From NCBI GenBank assembly GCA_029207755.1, contig JARCOQ010000004.1, forward strand, positions 41,286,305 through 41,350,304: a stretch of 64,000 nucleotides of DNA, given 5' to 3'. Below, piece by piece: positions 11,546-24,100 of the stretch. Under the pieces are notes generated by a model. That model searched no databases. It was not told where the DNA came from and worked only from the letters and a program-made list of their open reading frames with translations. Within the stretch, counting starts at the first letter, position 1; each line of letters opens with the position of its first letter. Both the position numbers and the translations under genes were made by a program. The stretch is from Chamaea fasciata. Its lineage: Eukaryota; Chordata; Aves; Passeriformes; Sylviidae.

Positions 11546-14007
11546 TGGCTGCACCACTTTTGCCTTAGGACAGATGTAAAGCTGGGTGTACATAGTGGGA
11601 TATTTCTTCTGTCATATGTTGTTAGAAACCAACAATCTCAGGACTTCAAGAACTCTTTGTATATTCATGTCCTCATGCTGAGACCCCTCTGAAATTCCTC
11701 CCTGGAAATCTATACATTTCTACTTCTCCCTTCAATTCATACCAAATTGTTCAAATTCTCTCCCATCTCTCATTTTTATTACAATTTATTCTTGTGGTTT
11801 TCCCTTTGATGACTGTGATTATGCAGCTACTGGCAGCACTGCTTCTGGTGACATAATCTTGTCTCTGTTTATTTCTGAGTTAGAGTGGATAGTAGCATGC
11901 AGTCAAGAAGATACATCCTTGGAGGTTATCACTGTGAATGAAAGAACTGATTTGGTTTCTTCTATACTGTAAAGGTAAATCACAACCAGTGATGTAATGT
12001 GCAACATAAATTCATAGTTTTTACTTGCTGGGACAATTTATTTGGATGCAGACAAGGATGTCAAGAGTTCTTAGGTGTCAGATTCAACTCAGGACCTGAG
12101 AATACTGCAGTAACCAACTAATTCCAAAACTCTTAAACAGTGTCTTGCACTTTTTTCCATGTTGGAAAATCAGACAGCATAGACTTTTGCAGGTAAATTT
12201 TGTAGTGAGTGGGAGATTAGGTCAAATAAAGTAAGGCCATCCTGCAGCCTTCTCCAATTAATTTAGTTTTTCATTAACAAGTTATTAAATCAGTGATTCC
12301 TTCTTTGTGACATAGAAAATTCTAGCTCCTAGGGAGAGCAAATTGGTCCAATGCATGTGCAAGGGAAAAAAATTGATTCCGAGAAAAAGACCACAGTGGG
12401 AAGCTAATTTATTCTGACTTTGTGTAGCTGGAATCAAGAGAATCTTGTCCAGGTACTCTTCTGCACATATAGCAGCAGTTCATGAAAATTAAATTTTTCA
12501 GTTTTGTGGAAAAGAATATATCCTTAAGACTGGCTTTTCTGTGCTTCACATAATGAAATTATCCTCTGCAGGATACTCTAAATACACTGACATAACCAAT
12601 GAATTCTTTATGATCCCTAGCTGATTCTCTGTATGGGATCAGTATAGTCCAGTCATGATTTAAGCAGTGGAGCCCATTCTATGCAACTTAGGTTTTAAGT
12701 CTTCAGGGCCATTTGAAAACAATAATCAGCCAAAGAATTTCTTTGTTTCCTTTACATTTTCTTTAAGTTTTTTTTTCTCTATTCTTGCAGTCTTTTCAAA
12801 CTGTTTATTTTCAGTGGTGTTTTTTTCCTGTCAAATATTTGACATTCCTAATTGGTGCATCAGAATGTAGATGAAATAAACATAATTTACTAAAAAATGA
12901 AGCTTATGGAAATTACATTATCTTCTCATTTAAGTAAATACATGAAATAATGAATATTTTGTGCTTAAAACACAAGAGTGACCCATAAGGTGTTACACCT
13001 ATTTTCAGTAATAGAGTTAAATTTTAAAAAGACAAATCGACGGTTCCTTATCACTTTAAAAGAGACTATCACACACTTCATAATGAGAACAGATGAAGTT
13101 AAGTAGTGGGCTTATGCCTGTATAGGGGTGTATTAGGGCTGCCAGAATTGGGCCAGAGTTCCTTGTGTGAAACTATTCAATAATACTGTTTTCATTGCTT
13201 AGAAATTTAGTACATCTATGTATATCTATGTACATCTTATTACATAGAACACATAAAAATATTAAAACATTTCAAGTGTGGTTTTCCTAAACCAATACAG
13301 AAAGAGAATACAAGTAAATGGGCAAATTCTTATTGCACAGGCCTATGCAACTACATAGTGCTTCAAATCTCATTTGCTTGAAAGTAGTAGAATTTCCATG
13401 CATTTAATTGAACATGAAACCAGTGTTTGCTGTTACATTACACATTATGTACACACCAAATTTTGATTAATAAGTGTAGCATTTATTTTCATTTTTCTAT
13501 TTGTCTACTTGATTCTTGTTCTATAATTTGAAATTCAGACTATATCCTTTTGAATATACTTCTCTCTTTGAGAGAAGGGGTTTGATTTGAAGACTAAAAT
13601 TTATTCTACTTTGATAGCTGCTTCCCCATAGTGCAAGACTGTGGTGAAAGTGACATATTGTACATTTCACAAGAAGTTAAAGAATCTGTATAGGTAGAGG
13701 ATTATGTAGCAGTTCTTTGGCAAATCCACCAAGTCTTGGGAAATGATTTACACTGTTGACTCTTGACTTTTGTTCTATTTGTGCTGCAAACCTGCTGCAG
13801 TTGCAGACTATGTTGCATTATTATATTGCGTTCACTTTGCTCCTACGTTTTCAGAACTGTGATTTTTTTTTTTTCAAGGGAAAGACCGTGTTTTATTTTT
13901 TGTATGCTTTATGGAAAAGCATTGCAAAACTATATTCTTGATCCCTCTGGTTCATAAGCATGACAATAAACACAATAACCATGAAAAAAAAGGAATTATC
14001 CAGCAGA
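11546..14007. other. Intergenic DNA, no gene seen
   Basis: AT-rich. The open frames in this stretch are short, low-complexity or phenylalanine-rich and look like chance. No repeat family recognised. Confidence 0.55.
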
Positions 14008-14160
14008 TATTGGAACAGGTTGCTCAGGGAAGCAGCAGATTAACCATTCCTGGAACTGTTAAAAAAATGTGTGGATATGGCACTTGATATGGTTTAGTGG
14101 TGAACACGGTGCTAGCTTGATGGTTGGACTCAATTATCTTTTCCTATGTTAACAATCCTG
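14008..14160 (+). mobile_element. CR1 LINE, 3' end fragment
   Basis: Matches the last ~150 bp of CR1: 'tggaacaggttgctcaggga', then 'atggcacttgatatggttta' and 'cttgatggttggactcaatt', ending just before the expected 'cttttccaacct' terminus. Diverged and short. Confidence 0.85.
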
Positions 14161-15087
14161 CTTTTTCTTGCTCCTTCATGCAGTGATTTTACCAGTTTCT
14201 CTTTGACCAGTGCAATAATCTGCATGTTTTGATGGTGGATCTGTATATGGTCTGAAATCTATTCCCTTCAATTATTTTACTAGATCTGCAGGCAACATTA
14301 TACAACAGGGGAACAGTGTAGATGTAGCAAAATACCTACTGATGTTAAGGACACAATTGGAGCACAAATATTATGTATCAAAAAAGGCAACAAATTCTGC
14401 AAGACAGTGAGATTTTCAGTCCTTTAAGGCTGTTAAATATCCTAGTAAATTCATGAACAAAGGTTGGCATCACTGTGTATCAAGATGGGTTTAACATTTC
14501 ATATTTGAAAAACATTATGGTTATTGAATTCTGCAACAATGTAATTATCTATTTATTTCATCATCTTTTTTTGAAATAGTATCAAATCCTGCAGCAAAAT
14601 GAAGCAAAGACATAGGATATAAGCAAGATTTATTTTTCAGATAAAGACCACCCTGGCACTTGCAAGGAGTGCCCTGTAGCAGAGCCTTGTGAGAATGAAG
14701 GATTCTAATGGGCTCACCACCTCATGCAATAGAAATTGCATTATTAGTGTCCTTGTGAGATTAAAAGTTTTAGCTAGTTCTTCATTACTAAAATCGTCAC
14801 ATTGCCTTCCTTTATTGCAGTTATTACAGCACAGCTCAGGAAAGTGCTTACATCTTTTTAAAAGGGCACTGCCCCTAATTACAGGCAAAACAGAGTGAAA
14901 CACCACAACAAATTCATTTGTTCTTGAAGGAATAATTAATGCAGCTGTGGGTCAACTCTCAGGTTCTTCTTATTGTTGCTTAGATTAATTATGCAATCAT
15001 TCAGTTTATAATAAATCTCACTATATACCTAATTGGTGAACATGGTAGATTATCTTCAGAAGAATCCCTTGTCAAATGACTTAGTGA
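14161..15087. other. Intergenic DNA, no gene seen
   Basis: Nothing recognisable. Open frames of up to about 89 codons have no protein-like character. Confidence 0.55.
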
Positions 15088-17000
15088 AGGATGTGTGGTT
15101 GGAAAAGACCTCTAAGATCATCAAAACCAACTACCAACCTGGCACTAAGGTTTGTTTAAGTGCCATATCCACATATTTTTTTGAACATTTTATGAGATAG
15201 TAACCTCTTCCCTGGGAAGTCTAATCCAATGCTTTAAAATTCTTTCTGTTAAGAATTTTTTTCTGATATCTAATCTAAACTTCATCTGGAACAACTCAAG
15301 AATGTTTTCTTTTATCTTGTACTTTGGTACTTGAGAAAAATGAGCAACACCCACCTCACTACAACCTCCCTTCAGGTAATTGTACAGAGTGATAAAGTGC
15401 TCTTTGACTCTTCTTTTTTGAGGCCATATATTGCCTCTTTGTTCAGCTGTTCCTCATAAGATTTGTGTTCCATACCCTTCATCAACTCCATTTCCTTTCT
15501 CTGGACATGCTCCAGCAGCTCAATGTCCTTTCTGAAATGAGAGGTCCAAAACTGAACGCAGCACTCCAGGTCCAGCTTCACCAGTGCCCAGTACAGGGGA
15601 ATGATCACTGATTAATCCTGCTAGCCACACAATTGCTGATAGAAGCCAGGATGCTGCTAGCTTTCTAGGTCACTTGGGCACAGTGCTGGCTCACATCAGC
15701 TGGGTCTCAACCACGACCACCAAGTCCCTTTCTGCTGAGCAACTCCCAAGCCACTGCTCCTCCAGCCTGTAGTGCTGCGTGGGGTTGCTCTGACTCAAGG
15801 GCAGAGCTCAACACCTCATGCTGTTGTCCTCAGCGCACACGTCTAGTGTGTGCAGAGCCTTCCACAGAGACTTTCTACCCTCCAGCACTCCGACCCAACT
15901 GCGTGTTGTCTGCAAACTTACTGAAGATGCACTTGATCCACTTGTCCAGATTGTTGCTGAAGATATTAAACAGAATTAGACCCAGTACTGAGCCCCGGGG
16001 AACCCCACTTGCCACCTGAGTTTAGCTCCATTCACCAGCGCTCTCCAGGCCCAGCCATCCAGCCTTTATTGTATCCAAAGTGTACCTCTCAGGACATGGC
16101 CATCCAGTTTCTCCAGAATGCAGTTGAAAACAGTGTTAAAATGCTGTTGAAACCATGACCCACTGGCTGTCCTGTATTCTTTGCCTGATGGCACTCAAGG
16201 GGTTCTGACCCATGACCTTTCCTGAACTCAGGTCAAAGTAGCAGTGAAGTGGTGAAGGCCTGTAATTCCCTGAATCATCCTTCTAAACATTCTTGTAGAT
16301 GGATGTCAGATATGACAACTTCAGTCACCTGGGACCTCCCTTGTTGACCAAGTCTGCAGATAAATGACTGAAAGTGGTTTGGTGAGCTCTTCTGCCAGTA
16401 CTTTTGGGTGAACCACGTGAACTTCTGTGGTCTAAGTGGCACAGCAGGTCACTAGCCATTGTCTCATGCATTATGGGGGCTTCATTCTGCTCCCTGTCTC
16501 TGTCTTTCAGCTCAGGGGCTGGGTAACTTGGTGAAAACTGGTCTTACTTTTTAAGACTGAGGCAAAGAAGGTATTGAGTACATCAGCCCTTTCCTCATCC
16601 TTTATCATCATGTTTTTCCTAACATCCAATAAAAAGAAAAAGATTCTCCTTAGCCCTCCTTTTGTTGCTTTTCTAGCCCCATAGGTGGGCAGTGAGGTGG
16701 ACTGAAAAATGACTGCCAGATTCAACATGTTGGTGATTAATGGCATTTAATGGTGATTAAGGGCTGAACACTCTCTGCTGTTCTCCATCACCCACTGAGT
16801 TGGTCAACTCAACACAGAAACCTGTAACATCAGTTAAGGAGGATTCCTCCTTCATCAGTCCCAGCTGACCATTCCCAGTAACATCCCTGTCCTTAGTGTA
16901 TTTCAGGAGTGGCCTATGAAAAACACTGACCAGCTCACCCAGGACTTGGGGGTACTCCCCATCGAGTCCCTTGAACCTAAGTATATCTTTTTTCCTTAAA
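15088..17000 (-). mobile_element. CR1 LINE, long copy with RT region
   Basis: The longest CR1 copy here, on the minus strand. The + strand begins with the reversed 3' terminus ('ggttggaaaagacctctaag'). Minus-strand translation gives CR1 ORF2 pieces: LDLECCVQFW...KDIELLEHVQRKEMELMKGM in 15372-15608, and KDEERADVLNTFFASVLKSK in 16507-16746, which is the CR1 segment upstream of the polymerase domain. The frame is broken in many places. The 5' boundary is unclear: sequence from 16790 to about 17150 may still be CR1 or may be a different, older repeat. Confidence 0.88.
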
Positions 17001-20000
17001 TGTTCTCTATCCTGCTCCTCTTCTTAGAGGAAGTCTCCCTTGTTTCAGACTTTTCTTTTCATATTAGGAACCTTGGATTCCCACTAATTGGTCTTACCAG
17101 GAGAGATGGAGGCATAGAGGAATTGGGGACTACCTTCATTCCTTTTGCCACTAAGTAAATACACAATTGCTCTTTTGTCATGGCTAATCAGCTAATATTT
17201 TTGATCATAGCACCTCTGGAAAGTATGTGAAATGAAAAAAAAACCACATAGGAAGGAGGAAGAGTATCAGTTAAAGGAATAAATCAAACAACACTCTTAC
17301 AACCAAATGGAGATTTTGCCCTCTTTAAAATAGCAGAGTAATAATTACTCTTTTAAATGAACTTCTCTATGCATTTCCCCACTAAACCCTTTCTTAAACT
17401 TTTCCTTCTGTTATTTGCTTTTTGCCATTTTCTGTAAAAAGCCGTGGTATTTTCAGAGTAATTCTGAGTGCAAATGGGGCAAAACAATAAGATCTATGCA
17501 ATATAAAAAACTGACCTATTTTGGAACACTCCTCTGAAAGTTGCTGACTCTTGCAAGAAGAAATCTGCCATGAGAATTAAACTTTTTAAAGAAATTCTAT
17601 ACTGGAAGTAATTTGTTTTGGTTTGAATGAGTTATGACTGTTTAAATCACCTATTGAATTGTGAATATCTCCCTCCATAGGCTGAGTGCACCAGCAGAAA
17701 GTGCTGCAGCAGTGACCCACATATTAATTATACATGGAAAAATTTGCCTGTTTTAGCAGTTCTCTGTGGGCTGGAGGAGGCACAGACAGACATCTGATAC
17801 AGTTCAACAATGTCCTCTCCCTGAAGAGGAATATTCCTGAGGACCAGAAACAGATTTTACTGAGATATGGCCCTCATGCTGCCTGACACTTGATAAATGA
17901 AATTTTAGTAGACAGCTGTATTTTGAATAAAGTCCTAAAGTAAACCTCCGAGGACCCCAGAAATCTCTAAACATTGCTCTTGATCTTGTCTTTACTCACA
18001 AGCTGCATGAGGGGAGGTTTACACTGGATGTTCCACAGCAAGAAATTAGTATGAAATAGAGACTTTTAAAGATGTTTAGGTGCTTGGAGACATAACAACT
18101 CCAAATACCTTCAAAAATATTGTCTTTTTCCTATCAACAATACTTCTCTTTGGATAAACTACTGCTCATACACAGTGCAATGTGAGTGAAATCCAAGTCG
18201 CAATGTTTGAAACCTGATTGCAATTGTTTGTTTGCTGTAATTAAGAACAGAACTTGTTTACAGCACAAACACTGATAAAATCACAGTGAGATTCATATGT
18301 TTAAGATTATTAACCATTCTCTGGGTATTGCTGCAATTTAGATTTTTAATGCAATTACAGTTTTAGAAACTCCTGTGAAGTATGTTTTTTTTTCTACTTC
18401 ACATGGGGATACTTTTTACTTGTTTCATGTTAGTAAATAGCTGCATAAAAAACTGCATAAAAAAGGGGTTTTTGTATAAAAAACTAACCAGAAAAAGTCT
18501 GTGTTTTCATCTGAATTATTCAGATTGTTAAAAGAGTATTATTTTTCCTCTTTTGGCTACTGTTGCATTTTACAAATCAGGGCAAATCAAAACTGATGTT
18601 GCAATAAGCAACATCTCAATATTTCCATTTAAAAGTTTATTTTAAAATTACCAGATATTTATATTAAATAAAGTATGTGAAAGTATGTGGCTTAATATAA
18701 CTGCATGTTTTTTTAGAAAACTTCTAGAACAACAGAAAAAATTTCTATGGCCAGATTGACAGTTGAAGCACATGTGACCTGCTGGAAGCATGACATATTA
18801 CAGTGTATCCAAAACCAACAGATGGTGATAGGAAACATACTGCTATTTTTTAGGACCCGAAAAGTTTTGGCTTAATAATTTGTTTGGGAAAGTTAGGCTA
18901 TGGGCTAACTAGTAAGGACAGCCTGTATAAAAGTGGTATTTTAAAGAGACGCAATATCCAAGCAGATCCAAAATACAGTCTCATAACAGCTGATGCAATC
19001 CCCACAGCACCATACATGCTGAACTCCTCTCTGCCTAAAATCAGAAGACAAATGGACAACTTATTTGTTTAAAATTGTGACTTTATTTCCAGTGATAAAA
19101 ATGGTTTACACTGCCTTAATCAAATATACTGTAACCCATTGAAGAGAATCTCCTAAGAAATACTAGAGAGCATATGAATTAGTGATAGGTCAATTACTTT
19201 CCTCTAAATAACCATACTCCCTCTCAGATATTTCCCTGTGTATTGAGCTGAACTGAAGCACTGTTCACAAATTAGTCCAGATGGCATTTATTCTAAAATT
19301 CAGAAAGCTGAAAATCTTTCCTCCTTTTAGTCTTGCATTTCTACAGACCTCTGTAGAAAATTGCCAGACCCGCACAGGCAAAATACCAAAAGAAGGGACA
19401 GAGTACGGAGTGGGGTTAAATGCTCTATGCAATTTAAAAGATTTAAACTTTCAAACCAATTTTTAAGCCTTTTAAACCATAGCACTTCATATCTCAGCTT
19501 AGTAGTTCCTTTAATTTCTTTTTATAACTACAGTGTTTTTAAAGAAAACTGAGCCAAATAAAGCGTGATTGACTGTTAGTTTATGCTGAGTGCAACCACT
19601 CTTACCTGTATAAGAATTTGCAGCATCGACTTACAGGTATCAAGTGGGAATGTTTTCTTTACTACATAATTTAAAAATCAAATTGTATGTTTTTATGTGT
19701 AGATAACCATAGAAATGTACAGTATCACTGGAGATTTTGGCATGATTTATGGCCTTGACCATCTTAGTTGCTAAATCGCTGGAAAATAAGCTTGTAAAAA
19801 CTGATCTATTGCATACTTGACAAAATGATCAGCAATATGATATGGAGGAATAAATAGAAGTTAGAAGAAAATTTCTTTTAAAAAGTGTTAAAATTGTGAT
19901 CAGCTGTCCATCTGGAAAAGAAAGGAAGCCAGACTAAACCAGAGAAATACTTTGTGAAAGCAAAAGTAAAAACAACAGAACACAACCCCTATCTCAATAT

Positions 20001-20935
20001 CATTGATGAAGATTCAAAATTTTCAGGAATAGTTGGTTCCAGATTTTGTTTTTTCTTTATTTTTTTTTTAATTAGGAGAAATCTATAATAAAGAAATCAG
20101 AAATTATGTGGCAATCTATTTCTAAGGAGTGTTCATGATCAAATTTTTGTTCATCAAGAGCTGTAGAATGAGTTTGCAACAGAAAGTGAGCTTAGCAAAG
20201 GCCTATTCTACTTATTCCCACCATAAACAAAATCAACTATAAATCAAGCCAGAGAGTTCAGAAAACAGGAGTCAGGTTGTTATAATGCTGGTGTTAATCA
20301 GAGATGTTAAACAATTAGGTACAGGTCTTTTAGATACTATGTCAGAAAGAATGGACACTGGATTTTTAAAGCTCCAAATTGTAGTTGTATAGCTACAAAA
20401 AATCAGTCAGTTTTTGGATTTCATTTTGATATCCACTATGTGTATGATTAGTTCAATTAAAAACCTTCACATTATGGACATGACAAGTAGAGCAATTCAG
20501 CTAGCTAGTGGCAGGGGGAGTGCTCCCTTGGCACAATCTCTCAACGCAGGCCATTTTGGGTGGTCCATGGCACTTGCCTCTGCCAATGTCTACAGATGTG
20601 GCATTTTGGATGTTGGAAGTTACACCCCCGCTTATCTATTATGAACTGATTTTCCATAAGCTCATCTAATGCATGCTTCTATCTGGTGGTACTTCATCAA
20701 AAACTTCTGAGGCATCATACACTGTTTTAAACTGATTTCCTTCTAGTTTAAAGACTGAACCTTAGTTATGGTATAAATTGGTGGGTGTCACTCACCTCAT
20801 CTGCTGGCATGATTTGGTAAACCTTGATCATATATATATAGGTTATGTTTTGCCTAAATAGAGAATTGAAATACTTTCAGTAACAACTCACAAGGCATTT
20901 TTTTCATCCTGAGCTTATTTTAGTTTTTCGTCTCT
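17001..20935. other. Intergenic DNA, no gene seen
   Basis: No gene supported. The first ~150 bp may belong to the CR1 copy to the left. Around 18180-18400 the sequence is relatively complex, with several homeodomain-like TAATTA/ATTAA words, and might be a conserved non-coding element, but conservation cannot be judged from one sequence. An ACTGCATAAAAAA duplication sits near 18440-18470. Confidence 0.5.
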
Positions 20936-21170
20936 GTACATTTCTAAATACACTACATCCTTCTTGAGATGCAGAAATCAGAGCTGCACAAAGTACTTAA
21001 AAAGTTGATGCAGCAAGGTCTTCAATAGAGCAGAATGATGTTCTCTGTCTTCTTCTCCATACCCTTCCCTGTCTTGCTCTCCATACCCTTGTACTTGTGA
21101 TGTACAATATTTTCTGGGCTTTTTTTTTGCTGCTGCTGAATGTGAAGCCATGTTTTTCAGACATGTCAAT
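20936..21170 (-). mobile_element. Possible old CR1/LINE 3' fragment
   Basis: The + strand carries 'cttcttgagatgcagaaatc', 'gagctgcacaaagtacttaa', 'cttcaatagagcagaatgat' and 'ggctttttttttgctgctgc'. The order resembles the reversed C-terminal coding region of CR1-type LINEs (inhibition of divergence from memory of the family, not an alignment). It is highly diverged. It could instead be unrelated low-complexity sequence. Confidence 0.4.
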
Positions 21171-24100
21171 GTATAGAGACAAGACAATTAATATTTGTGT
21201 TAATATTTGACAATAATACTATTAATTCAGGTAGGTTATTAAGAAACAATTGTTAAGGCAATACTGCATGTGTTTTGCAACTGACAGGTTTATAGATTTG
21301 AGATCACTCAGTGACTTTAAACTGGGGTATTGGAAAGAATTACACTGCAATTATCTCCTGATTATAACTATTACGTTGTAACAGTTTTTCAAATCAGTGA
21401 ACTTCAACCCAGTTGGATTTTTTTCCTACTGGACATATCTCTAAAAATGTTCAGATTATATTAGTCTATAAAAAAAAACAACAAAAAAAGTATTATAGTA
21501 CAGATGTATATTTAAACTAGATATTATGTCCTCACATTTTCTCATTTAATTTATTAATTTCACCTGGGATAGACTAATTTTAAATGTTTTTCAACTGAGT
21601 GCTCAACCATGGTGGCATAATTTTAGTGGTGATTGTTACTTGGTATACTGGATGATACCTGTATGTTTTAACCCCTCTGAAAGAGAGCCTCATTGATAAT
21701 ATTATCAACGTTGTACAAATAATGTACAAGAATAGCCCAATTATCTTGCTTATTTTAATCTACTAGCTAATTTAAAACTCTTGCTGGTATCTATGTCAGG
21801 TTTTGCATCTGCACTTGAAAACTTCTTCAGTTTAGCTCCCTGTGGGGGTTTTTTTCAGTTATCTTGTCTCAATTTTTATTAAGACTTTTATTAAGACTTT
21901 ATTAAGTTTTTCTTTGGTAAATTTTACAACTTCTTTTAATTTTCATCCAAAATTATCTGTGGTCTTCCTTGTCGTTTAATGATTTACAGTACTCTGTCAT
22001 CTGCTAATTCATCTCCAGTATTTATCACTGTTCCTCTATCTGTGCAGCATCAGAAGAAAATTCAATGGTTCTTCAGGCAAATACTGTAATTTTTATCTCT
22101 GCATTTGATCCAATCTATAAGCCTGAATTTAGTGAATATCTCTATGACAACAACTTGCAGATCAGCTTCTCTTCTCCTCTCCTCTCCTTCTCTAACCAAA
22201 GCTTTCTTTATTTTCTCACTCCCTTTCTCTGTTTCTTGATTGGCATTGATGGTACCACCATCCTGCCTATCACTCAAATATATAATGTGGTTGTGACATT
22301 TTTCTTCAATTTCTAGATTTTCAAATCTGGAACTTGCTCAAAAACCGGATGCTTTCGTGAGTAGAATAACTTCAGATGTGGGTGTTACGGATATTTCTTT
22401 CCCAAGTAGCCATATGGCTAAATCTCTTCTCCAGACTTTTATCATACTGTGTTTCAGTTTTTGCAGCACCTTTTTCTGTGGCTTTGCTTATATGAGTCAG
22501 AATTCTGCTACAAGAAGTAATTTCTTATCTTTTTATTTTTGCCCTGTAATCTATGGTTATTTCACCAGTGTTACCTGCTTCTTTTAATTTTTCAGCAATT
22601 CACCTGTAATTCCCATTTTCTCTTTTCATTTTTCCATCAACTATAATTTTCATGAACTCTCACTTTCACTTGACTCATAATATCAGTTCTTATCATTCCC
22701 TCTTTCTAGCACACCTCTACTTTCTCCCAGGCTCAAACACATCCTTTGGAAACACACTTAGTGAGGCAGTCATTCAATTAACCCCTCCATGCACCACTTT
22801 GTAATGAACACCATAAAACTGCCAGAAAATAACTAAAACTTCTATAGCACTACCACAGTACAAACAATATTTTCTTCAGCAGCATCCTTTGAAAGAATAT
22901 TGTGAAGATTGGGTTTGTAAGAATGAGCATTTTCCTCTTCTATTAAATAAATATATTAATTTTCTTTTCTAATAATTACCTGTCTTGAGGAAAAAGACTT
23001 TTTCTCTTTAGTTGACTGTTATTCATGTAAATGAACCCCTTCTGTTTCACTAGGCTCATTAAGTCCCACTTCAGATTAATAGATTACAGTAATACGACTG
23101 AGGAAAAAAATCAAAGAGTTCAGGAACACCTGAATATTTATGATTTCAAGATTGCATCCCCTGTAATATGGTGCCCTGTTTGGCTTCCCCTCCATTACTG
23201 AGTTCCAAAAACATGATATTGCTGATAATTCTGTCTTGATTTTGAAGCATTTGCAAGGGGAAGAGTCTATTTAACTACACCACTCGGGCACTATTTTGTA
23301 CCACAAATAATCTAACTGTGTTTGTACAACCATGCAGTTAAAAATATGTGTGCAGCAAGTCAAAAGCAAGAGCTCTAAAAAGAGAACCATGCAGCCTGGA
23401 GGCAAGTGTCTGAAAACGTGATGGTACAAAATAAAATAGCCTTGCTATCTGTGCTAGTTTCCAGTCATTTGTACCTCACTCAGCCTACAGCAAGACCACA
23501 GAAAAGGTCATGTACTTTGTCCCATGTTTCAGGATTTTCTTTACCTCATGATTTAGAAATATGAGAAGATTCTAATATTACTGCACACTAAGATTATAGT
23601 CTGTCACTTATACTTGTCTGTAGTGTAGGGACAAGGAGGGTGGTTTCCATTTTCAGTTGAAGCTGAAGATGATTAAGAAAGGGCCTAATTTCTTCTTCTA
23701 AGTGTGTGCAAAACTTCCAAATGAAACCTTTGCCTATATCTTCTGTCTTTATTTTTGACAGTTCAATTTATCCCTCATTTATACAGCAAACAAAGAATGT
23801 TGAGTTATGTTCAATTCTGACCCTGCAGAGCTGGGTACCTGCTGGCCACCAGAGGTTCACATCTCTGGGAAATGGGATAACATTCCTATCTAGCATGGTG
23901 TTTCTAATCTGATAAACAATCATGTCTGAGATTTTCACTTGTAGAGAATATAGAATGCTTGCAGTGTACCAGCAAGCCAATCAGAAACCTTTTTTCCTTG
24001 AAAATTCACTTTGAGTATCCTTGTACAGTACATTCCCTTGTTATCTTCCATCAACACATAAGTTCTATAAATATCATCTTGAAAATGAGCAAATTATTAA

